From NCBI GenBank assembly GCA_024196135.1, contig JAMQCK010000330.1, forward strand, positions 1 to 28,105: 28,105 bases of DNA, given 5' to 3'. This DNA is from Pleurotus ostreatus/Saccharomyces cerevisiae fusant (taxonomy: Eukaryota; Opisthokonta). The notes under the pieces were generated by a model. It did not search any database, was not told the origin of the DNA, and saw only the letters and a program-made list of their open reading frames with translations. Each line of letters begins with the position of its first letter. Position 1 is the stretch's first letter. Of the stretch, positions 20,672-28,105 are shown in pieces. The position numbers and the translations under genes were made by a program.

Positions 20672-22387
20672 GGGGAAGAGTGACAGACGGAGTCCCGCTC
20701 GCCGACGCGGAGATGTCAGGTCAGTAGGCTTCCCTGCAGGAGGTCATGAGTAGCAGACTCTTCCGTAAATGCTGCGGTTCGACGCGGGCATTCTGATTGC
20801 AGCAACGACTGGATAGACGACTTAAGAAACACCGTGCATCGTGCGTTGACATTGACACTAGCGATCAGGAGCAAAACGGTGATCAGGACACGCGGGACGG
20901 AGCGCTGGTGAGGGAGAGCCTGCTGACCGTGTTACGGTAGTCGGAAATGTGGAAGGACCATTGCCGGGTTGAATGCCAAATACCGCGCTCATGGATGGGG
21001 GCGGCTGGACTGCTTCGTCGACGGTCGATAAAAGGCCAAAGAATATTGAGGTAGCAAGGAAATACACCCCAAAGGGATGTATAAAGGCCAGTAGTACGAT
21101 CTTTAGCATTGGCTGCTCGGGAGTTAAGGCCGGACACGGACGGAGAAAACAAGGACAGTCGGCGCGAGACTGCAAGTGACCTTCGTCAAAGACCGTCACT
21201 GAATTCGTTGATAGGCTACGCACCGCCAAGGCATTTTTGTGTGCCTCCTCACGTCAGGCTGCATCCTTTCTCAGGAGATTAATATTACAACCTCCCCTGT
21301 CTTCCTTCCTCCCCTCCTGGGTCTTCTATGTAGTACCGTCGGTGAAACAAACCTCAAACGGATGCGCATAATATCTACGTACAGCGCTACCTACGCCCGT
21401 GCGGCCTTCTGAGAATTATCGACATGACGCGCAGATGATTGCTTCTCGATATGACGGGCAGTGCGCTTAGTACGACACACCCACATCTGTATCTACCTTG
21501 ATCCTTGGTATCAGTCCGCGCGAAGACGGCGCGGGCGGGAACAGCGTCCGCGGGGATGGCGGCGGCGACAAGCCTGGCTTCCTTGCCCCACGCACTGCGG
21601 GTGGCGCGCCAACCAACAGCGGAGGCCTTTCCACCCGTTTGACTGTCTTCCGGCGTGTCGAAGACTCAAAGTCGATGAAGCTGCTTGGAACCTACGACGC
21701 TCATCAGCACGCACTTCATCGTTTCGCTACGCGGAGCACTCGGATATGAACAGGATGTGCAAGGGCGAGCGAGACCCCGCACGGACACAAATGGCGAGAG
21801 CACTCACCTTCGATGACCTATCTCCGAGCTGGCTCCTCGTCGGTGAGCGAACCTGCATCGGGATGCTCGTAGCCGCCCGCTCCGAAGAGAAGGGCCCATG
21901 GCTAGTCAGCGGCTTGAAGTACTTCTCATATCCGACGTGGATGATGAGCAAGTGGGCCGAAGGGTCGTTGTCTCAGGACACACTCCAATGAGACGGGCAC
22001 GTACGAGCAAATCAGGTTGCACTCGATAATGACCGTTATCACCAGACTGACGCCGCGAGCGCTCTCGGGCTGCGCGCGGTCGCGTTCGGTGGGGCGGACG
22101 ATGATGAGACCTGAAGGATGGAGACTGATCAGCGGCGCAGACGCGGCGTCGACCAACAACAACATACCGAGAGCGACGAAGTTCGTGCTGCAACCATGAG
22201 CACGCGCTTAGGAACTGACAAGAAAGCCTACTATAGGCCGACAATAAATTTCGCTATCAGCCAGCTGTGCAGGAGTCAGTCAAGACCAAGACTGCAGCGG
22301 AGAGCACACACTATCCGGCCGACGCCCCATATAGCATGACCTCCAATCCCGCCTCCTGCGTCACCGCGCACATCACGAAGCCACAGA
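20672..22387. other. Gene-poor interval
   Basis: About 1.7 kb without a supportable gene. The open frames are short and overlap on both strands; the longest is 176 codons at 21461-21991, with an Arg/Trp-rich composition that looks unselected. A minus-strand stretch around 21926-22165 encodes a hydrophobic segment (VSLVITVIIECNLICSYVP) that could be the last membrane span of the decayed serpentine gene next door, but I cannot connect them by splicing. Confidence 0.4.
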
Positions 22388-23063
22388 CTAGGGCACAATG
22401 AGCGCTACATCCAAGCAGACAGAGATCAAGGACGCACCCATCATGCCCGCTAGAGTGATCGCTGGTGCGACGCAGACCCAGATATTTCGCGCCCAGATCA
22501 TGTGTAAAGTCGGTAGATCCGCAAGCAGTTTGATTAATACGGCGACAGATGAGGCCCTGCGAGCACGCACCGTCAGTGCGTCCGTCAGGATCGCGGCCAC
22601 GGAGAAGCAGACGCCGGTCACGATCGCCGGTGGGTGAGAGAGGTCCTTGAGGAAGGGCGGAGGTCTTCGAGGAAGGGCGGCTGCGAGCCCGGATGTTCGA
22701 TGTGCTCGACATAGGCGTAACCCATGCGAGATGAAACGCTGCGAGAAGCGCGTTCAGATATGAGCGCGTGAAAGGGAGGGAGGAACGTACCAGAGTGCAG
22801 GCGATGCACATGAGCACGGCGACGCTGACGAGGACCCGGTTGACGGGGTCGCGGCGCGCGCGGTAAGAGGGTTGAAGGGGGAGGAGGAGGATGTAGAGGG
22901 CGATGCAGAACCTGACAAGGTAGACGCCTGAGGGGATGGTGAGTAGAGATCGAGCACGTGCACGGCCGAGGAGACCGCGCAAGATACACGAGCCGAACTC
23001 ACCATAGAGGAAGGACGAGATGACGACCCCCCACATGTACGCCACGTCGACCGAGAGCGCCAT
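22388..23063 (-). pseudogene. Decayed serpentine membrane-protein gene
   Basis: Reading minus: 23063-23003 (MALSVDVAYMWGVVISSFLYG), intron 23002-22928, then 22927-22791 (VYLVRFCIALYILLLPLQP ... VNRVLVSVAVLMCIACTL), and a third part with TGVCFSVAAILTDALT and ARNIWVCVAPAITLAGMMG. These hydrophobic spans and the order of motifs match the multi-spanning serpentine membrane proteins common in mushrooms. Damage: a 20-bp tandem duplication (22641-22680) shifts the frame, and removing one copy restores QPPFLKDLSHPPAIVTGV. The phase from exon 2 into the intended frame (GYAYVEHIEHPGSQPPFL) also fails by one base. The expected acceptor before IWARNIW reads CACATG rather than CAG, and the frame stops at 22388. 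An alternative acceptor (CCTCAAG) would bypass the duplication at the cost of about 25 residues. Confidence 0.6.
22641..22680 (-). repeat. 20-bp tandem duplication inside the membrane-protein gene
   Basis: Two adjacent 20-mers, AGGTCCTTGAGGAAGGGCGG and AGGTCTTCGAGGAAGGGCGG on the plus strand, differ at two bases. Because 20 is not a multiple of three, the duplication shifts the coding frame; one copy alone keeps it open. Confidence 0.85.
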
Positions 23064-24306
23064 TTCTGCGCGACGCGTCACTGTCAGCGCGAGATTGCAC
23101 AAGAGCCAAGCATACGCACCTGTCCGTGTAGCCCCCGAAGTGCGGACAGAGGAAGCAAACGATCGTGAAGCGGCCGCGCGAGATGAAGGGAAGGACGAAG
23201 GACGGCGTGCCGACCTCGACCACGACCTCCGGATAATCATTGAGGCTAGTCTGGGACGATTTCGCCGCCAACGCGTCCCATCTCGACGAGCGCTGCGGGT
23301 CATGGGACGACGTGGGCAGCGGAACAAACGACGGACAGGCTGCTCGGTAATGAAATATCTTCCTGCTTCGGTAATCGAAGTTCCTTGCCGGTCCCGCGCC
23401 TTTCTCGTCCTCCCATTGGGCAGGGGAACCGTACTTCGCGTGCGCGTTTAAGTTGCCGACGATCTTGGACAGGATAAGCGTCGCCCGTCGAAGGTCGGGC
23501 GCCAGAAGAACTCGCCTCCGATCGTGGTAGGCCTGTTGGGGCAGCGGGCTCGAGGACGAAGGAAGCTAGCCGATCCTGCTCAATTGCCCCCGAAGCGCTC
23601 CGTCTGCGGTCGTCTGTGTTCAGCATCTGACCAACTGACGCAGAGGGGCCAACCTGTATCTGGCGTCCAGTCAGTGTGCTTGGGAGGATACAGTGGGGTC
23701 GAGAAAACGCAACGCAATGCTTTAGTCCAGTGATGGCCGGGGAGGCGGAAGCAGATGACGCTGATCCATCTTGCCAGACGGGACCTTGACGAGCCATCGC
23801 TGATGGGGTACGCGTGAACCCTATGCGAGGTCGTACGCGCAGCAGCTAGCAACACGAGCATGCCAACGAGCACGTCGCTATTGACTAGCTGCAACCGCAA
23901 CATGGGTTTGAGAGGAGTGCGGGCTATGATCGACAGGCTCAGGGTAATGGCGAGTTTGCATCCGCGCTCGAGGAGGCGACATGGCATGCAGTGACTCGCT
24001 CTGAGATGTTTGCCGGCGCCACGACGCAAAGAAGTTGGGGGAGTGAGACAGCTTGTGGGAGACCGATAGTTGTGTTTGCGCTACACGTACAGCAGATAGT
24101 GCTGCAATGATACGTGAGCTCATCGAGTCTGCGTGGCAAGGGTACGAGGACTACGCACTAGGAGAACCCGAAGAGTGCCTCCGCCATCCCGCTGTCCTAA
24201 AGAGCTGTCGGCGAAGTCGATATTGAGGAGCTTGGTTTTGGTCGATGGTGGGCAGCCCGCGGGCAGAGACATCCAGCGACGTGAGATTACAGTATCCAGA
24301 ACGCGC
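23064..24306. other. Interval with no supported gene
   Basis: About 1.2 kb. A GT-AG pair lies just before the membrane-protein ATG (GTGCGTATG ... GCGCAG), so the first part may be its 5' leader. Beyond that there are only short overlapping frames. A hydrophobic minus-strand segment near 23830-23920 (LVNSDVLVGMLVLLAAA) is not enough to call a gene. Confidence 0.35.
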
Positions 24307-24352
24307 GCCGGACGGCCTATTGAGTAGCAGACGGACGGCCTGTTGAGTAGCA
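24307..24352 (+). repeat. 23-bp tandem repeat, two copies
   Basis: Two adjacent 23-bp copies begin CGGACGGCCT and differ by one base (A/G at unit position 11). It is the first of a series of short tandem repeats that continues to 26.8 kb. Confidence 0.85.
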
Positions 24353-24481
24353 GACAAGGAGGGCGAGTCGACGGGATGATGGTCGGAAGCAGGTTCGATC
24401 GCCATGGTGCCCCGCACGTCCCGAGCCCCGCACTTGCCTCTTACCTTCATCGTCGTCGACTCGATACGAGCCCACCTGGAC

Positions 24482-24524
24482 TTCTTTATAAGAGCTTCAA
24501 CGTTTCTTTATAAGAGCTGCAACG
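24482..24524 (+). repeat. Direct repeat around TTTATAAGAGCT
   Basis: Two adjacent units of about 21-22 bp share TTCTTTATAAGAGCT and end in CAACG, with one mismatch and one extra T. Confidence 0.75.
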
Positions 24525-24560
24525 AAAAGCAGCAGAATATACGCTCCCTCTCACGGGGGA

Positions 24561-24665
24561 TGTGCGTGCGCCAGCTGTGCCTGTGCGTGCGCCAGCTTTG
24601 CCTGTGCGTGCGCCAGCTTTGCATGTGCATGCGCCAGCTTTGCATGTGCATGCGCCAGCCTTGCA
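24561..24665 (+). repeat. 21-bp tandem repeat, five copies
   Basis: Five consecutive 21-bp units begin with TGTGCGTGCGCCAGC or TGTGCATGCGCCAGC and differ at one to three positions. The unit is seven codons, so any frame reads through it as a heptapeptide repeat. Confidence 0.92.
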
Positions 24666-24764
24666 TCGTGGATCACCCTGACGAGCAGCCGCTGGGCAGA
24701 ACAGAACAGGATTCGCCGCGTTGATACGACAGACATAGCTATGAGTAGTCTCGTCAACCAGCCT

Positions 24765-24827
24765 AGCTATGAGCTTCGTTTTTCGAGCTATGAGCTTCGT
24801 TTTTCGAGATATGAGCTTCGTTTTTCG
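24765..24827 (+). repeat. Second 21-bp tandem repeat, three copies
   Basis: Three units begin AGCTATGAGCTTCG and continue TTTTTCG; the third has AGAT in place of AGCT. The sequence is unrelated to the 21-bp repeat 100 bp upstream, but the period is the same. Confidence 0.92.
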
Positions 24828-25440
24828 AGCATTGAAGTGTATCTGCCACACAATACCATCTCATCTCTGCCGAACACGATCGTCTCCAGTATCCAGCTTT
24901 CAACATCATCCGCCTCTCCTTCGCACTCCTCCCTCTCCCCCCTCTATCCTGCCCCCCCCCACCTTGCTCCTCCCTTCTCTCCTATCCTCGTCCTCCCTTC
25001 TCCCATATCCTCGTCCTCCCCCACCTTGCTCATTTATCCCCCCATATCCTCTTCCTCCCTTTACCCACCTTGCTCTTTTGCACCCCTTCCCGCCCCGCGC
25101 CCTCCCTCTCCACATCCATTTTCCCTCGCCTCACCCCCTCACCTCCCTCGCCCCCTCCCCCTCCCCCCCAACCTCACCCCGCTCACCTCCCTCGTCATCT
25201 CCCGGTGTTGCTTTCTCGACGAGGCTCGGGTGTTGTCCTCGACGAGTCTGCGGGGATTGTTCTCGACCAGGGGGACGGTGTTGTTCTCGACGAAGGCGAG
25301 GGCGCCATTTGCTCGCGATGAGTCTGCGGGGATTGTACTCGACGAAGGCGAGGGCGCGGCTGGGAGGAGAGGCGAGGGCGAGGGTGGAGGGAGAGGCGAG
25401 GAACGGTAGTGATCTCGACGAAGGCGAGGCCCGGGGATTG

Positions 25441-25512
25441 TTGTCGGCGAGAAGAACGGTGTTGTTGTCGGCGAGAAGAACGGTGTTGTTGTCGGCGAGA
25501 CGAACGGTGTTG
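25441..25512 (+). repeat. 24-bp tandem repeat, three copies
   Basis: Three units begin TTGTCGGCGAGAAGAACGG, the third with GACGAACGG; a partial fourth (TTGTCGACGAAGGCG) follows. Variants such as CTCGACGAAGGCGAGG and TCTGCGGGGATTGT are scattered through 25210-25560. Confidence 0.9.
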
Positions 25513-25901
25513 TTGTCGACGAAGGCGAGGATCGTTCTCGACGAGGGCGAGGAACGGTGTGGTCGACGAGGGCGAGGGAGAGGCGAGGATGCGGATGAGG
25601 GAGAGGCGGTGGTATGCGAAGGCTATAGCGGAGGAGGGCGCGGATGGAGGGAGAAGCGGTGGTATGCGAGGGAGAGGCGAGGACGCGGGTGGTGGCGAGT
25701 GAGGAAAACGCGGAAGAAGCGGTGGCGAGTGAAGAGAACGCGGAAGCAGTGGTGAGGGATGAGGAAAGGAAAACATGGAAAGAGGCGGACGGAAGCCGGC
25801 GCGTGTTCTCTGTGCTCTTCCGTCTGAGCGATCCCCTCTCGCATTCTCTTCCCCTCTTCCCATCTCGCCCCCTCTCACTCTCCGGACGAGCCCTCTTCCC
25901 C

Positions 25902-25997
25902 ATCTCGCGCCCGCCCGTCCCCTCTCGCGCCCGCCCCCTCTCGCGCCCGCCCGTCCCCTCTCGCGCCCGCCCGTCCCCTCTCGCGCCCGCCCGTCCC
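25902..25997 (+). repeat. 20-bp C-rich tandem repeat, about five copies
   Basis: Units of CTCTCGCGCCCGCCCGTCCC: three perfect (25938-25997), one with a first-base change (25902-25921) and one shortened to 16 bp (25922-25937). A further copy lies at about 26078-26097. Confidence 0.9.
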
Positions 25998-26755
25998 TGC
26001 CGCGTCTCCCCATCACACTGGTAAAGACGACTGCGCGTCCGCTCCCCCCTCGCTCGCTCAACGCCTTCAACGCCCTCTCGCGCCCGCCCGTCCCCTCTCG
26101 CGCCCTCAACGCCCTCAACGCCCTTCGCTCGCTCAAGGCCTTCACTCCCCCCTTCGCTCCCTCAACACCTTCACCGCCCTTCGCTCGCGCTACGTTTAAG
26201 CACTCGTTGGAGACGGCGCGGACGAGAAGGGGGAGGGAAGGAAGGGAGGGAAAGGAGAGGGAGGGAGGGAGGGAGGGAGTGGAAGAGGATGTAGGAGCGC
26301 GTACGTATACGGGCTGCAGGGGGGGCGTACAGACACGAACGGCAGGGGAAGGGGAGGTGGCAAGGAGGAAGGTCGTAACCCATAGGTCGAGACCAGGGAG
26401 AGGGAGAGGGGGAGGGGGAGAGGCGAGGGCGCGGATGGGGGGAGAGGCGAGGGCGCGGTGGGAGGGAGAGGCGGTAGTATGCGAAGGAGGAAAGGAAGAC
26501 GTGGTGGGGAATGAGGCGGAAGAAGCGGATGGGAAGGAGGCGGAAGACGTGGTGGGGGAAGCGGATGGAGGGATGGGGAAGCGGATGGAGGAATGGGGAG
26601 TGAGGAAAGGAAAACATGGAATGAGGCGGAAGAAGCGCATGGAGGGATGGGGAAGCGGACAGAGGAATGGGGAGTGAGGAAGGGAGGATGGAGACCAAGC
26701 AGAAGTCCCGAGCCTCCGGGTGTCATTCTGGAGGCGCCTCGCGGGCTCGTCCTCA

Positions 26756-26805
26756 AGTGAGCTTCGCGGGCTGGTCTCCAAGTGAGCTTCGCGGGCTGGT
26801 CTCCG
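26756..26805 (+). repeat. 25-bp tandem repeat, two copies plus degenerate flanks
   Basis: Two adjacent units begin AGTGAGCTTCGCGGGCTGG; the last base differs. Degenerate copies of the GCGGGCTCGTC / GGTCTCGTCTCC theme flank both sides from 26735 to 26860. Confidence 0.85.
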
Positions 26806-27450
26806 ATGCGCCTTGCGGTCTCGTCTCCGATGCGCATCCCAGAGCTCGTCTCCCCATCGCGTCGTTCGCGCCTCGCGCACATTTGAGCGCTCCGTGGAGA
26901 GCGCTACATCAAGCGCTCGTTGGCGATGGCGCGGAAGGCTGTGGCAAGAGGCGAGCGATAGCGAGCCGGAGGGGAAGGGGTTATGTCATAGCGGAGGAGG
27001 CGAAGCAGCGGGAAGGGATTTCAGGAAGGAGTGCTGTGGGGCGAGCGTCAGCGAGCTTGCGTGAGGACCATAGCGGGAAGGGAAGGGATTTTAGGAAGGG
27101 AGGGAAGGAATTTTGGGAATTTGGGAAGGGAGGGAAGGCTATATCGAAGGAGGGAAGGGAGGGAGAGGGAGGGAGAGGGGGGGGGAAGACCACGGCACTA
27201 CTTACTCATCCGTCGCTAGTGCTATCCTCCCCGAGCCGTTCAGAGCCGAGCCAGTCAGAGGTCGTCGCGCGCCTTTCAAAGCCGGGCGCTCGTCGCCCGC
27301 TCCTGCGCCTCCTCTTGCCCGCCTCGCCCCACATGTAATCAGGCACCCGTTCAAGAGGAGAGCAGAGGGTGAGGGCGAGAGGGAGGGGAGAGGGAGGAGA
27401 GGGGGAGGAGAGGGGGAGGAGGGAGGGGGGAGAGGAAGGGGTACATGCAC

Positions 27451-28105
27451 GGAAGAGATGAGGACCGCGTCAGCAATGATTGGCGACGGGAACGAGGAAG
27501 GCGGGCGAACGAGGGAGACGGCGGCGAGGAAGCGCGCGAGCGAGGATGAGGCAGCGCACGAAAGAGGGCACGGGCATGGGGACAACAAGCGAGCAAGGCG
27601 CACCTATATGGTATATGGCGACGCGGGTCAGGTCAGATGGAGGAAAGCATGAATCGTCTTGAGGCTGAGAAGCGGAGTGTGGGGGGGTCGATTCTAGAGC
27701 AGGCTCGCGCGTCGACCAGACCCAGCGTGCGCCGTCGTCTCGCGTGACCTTCCAGCTAGTTGCAAAACGATAGACGCCCCCCGCTCCCGCACCCACCCCG
27801 CTCCCCGCGCGAGATATGACGCCAGGCACGCCACGCCGGGCCTCGGCGAGAGGGCAGCAGGCGCACGACGGCGCGCTGCTCGTATACCGAGATGCGAAAA
27901 GCAGTGGACTGGTCGTCGCACCTGCGCAGGGATAGCTCAGGCTGGTTGGTGGGTACCTTCAGCCTCCGTCAGCTAGCGTAAATGCGCCTCTGAAAGGCAT
28001 TGGCTGCGTCCTGAGCGTGCAGATGATGCGAAGGCGCGTTCGGACCGGCCAGGCGGGCTCCACAGCGTCTTTGCGGGGGGCGTCTATCGTTCTGCAACTA
28101 GCTGT
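27451..28105. other. Right end of window, no supported gene
   Basis: About 650 bp with only short overlapping frames. GGGATAGCTCAGGCTGGTTGG near 27931 resembles the start of a tRNA D-arm but has no matching T-arm or acceptor stem. I see nothing else to annotate. Confidence 0.4.

Larger units (their letters stand above)
24890..27450. repeat. 2.5-kb purine/pyrimidine-skewed low-complexity tract
   Basis: The plus strand is pyrimidine-rich from 24890 to 25200, purine-rich about 25350-25790, pyrimidine-rich 25795-26205, purine-rich 26215-26700, mixed to 26985, then purine-rich to 27190 and again 27350-27445 (runs such as GGGAGGGAGGG). Long open frames on both strands, up to 561 codons, are Ser/Pro- or Arg/Glu/Gly-rich and reflect composition, not coding. 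The G-rich runs could fold into G-quadruplexes. The tract includes the nested tandem repeats listed separately. Confidence 0.75.

Noticed and set aside
21461..21991. Plus-strand 176-codon frame
   Set aside because: Arg/Trp/Ser-rich without domain, splice partners or paralog; overlaps equally long frames in other phases.
23003..23271. Minus-strand frame MAAKSSQ... as the N-terminus of the serpentine protein
   Set aside because: Splicing its GTGCGT donor to the GCGCAG before ATG 23063 does not give the membrane-protein frame; it is more likely 5' leader.
24769..25755. Plus-strand open frame of 328 codons starting in the 21-bp repeats
   Set aside because: Composition-driven; begins in a tandem repeat and consists of Pro/Ser and then Arg-rich low complexity.
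24307..26810. CRISPR-like array of short repeats
   Set aside because: The repeats are directly adjacent tandem units without unique spacers, in eukaryotic DNA.
25195..26880. Minus-strand open frame of 561 codons
   Set aside because: Almost entirely Ser/Pro/Arg/Leu low complexity mirroring the purine/pyrimidine skew; no domain, and open frames occur on the opposite strand too.
27931..28005. tRNA-like D-arm sequence GGGATAGCTCAGGCTGGTTGG
   Set aside because: No matching acceptor stem, anticodon stem or GGTTCRA T-arm at the required spacing.

Overview
The window is nuclear DNA of a filamentous basidiomycete fungus, most likely an Agaricomycete. The evidence is genes split by many 47-55 nt GT-AG introns with CTGAC/CTAAC-like branch points, GC-rich coding DNA, and several gene families typical of mushroom genomes: MYND-finger paralogs, a fungalysin protease, a BAH/zinc-finger-like protein, a serpentine membrane protein and a fungal DDE transposon. 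No tool was run; the exon models come from reading frames, splice signals and comparison of paralogs within the window.

Layout. (1) 1-1283, minus: MYND-family paralog A; its zinc-finger exon lies beyond the left edge. (2) 1517-10833, plus: paralog B, split after base 2 of codon 26 by a 7497-bp DNA transposon (1594-9090). Removing the element and one copy of the TA duplication gives a continuous frame of 572 codons that aligns without gaps to paralog C across the junction. (3) The transposon carries an apparently intact transposase of about 1148 aa (2040-6001) and two divergent extra genes of unknown function (6011-6764 minus, 7006-8779 plus). (4) 10834-12602: gene-poor. (5) 12603-14808: secreted fungalysin (M36) metalloprotease in nine exons. 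(6) 15173-17064: intact paralog C (578 aa). (7) 17440-18260: purine/pyrimidine-skewed low-complexity DNA. (8) 18440-20671, minus: BAH/zinc-finger-like gene with an unresolved frame conflict. (9) About 22388-23063, minus: decayed serpentine membrane-protein gene with a 20-bp tandem duplication. (10) 24300-28105: no credible gene; short tandem repeats and a 2.5-kb tract that switches between purine-rich and pyrimidine-rich strands.

How the parts relate. The three MYND paralogs form a local family cluster, with A and B divergent. The transposon insertion looks recent: the flanking frame, the terminal repeats and the transposase frame all appear undamaged. The most interesting object is this element: CACAG termini, TA target duplication, subterminal motif repeats, and a divergent two-gene cargo tail to tail with the transposase.
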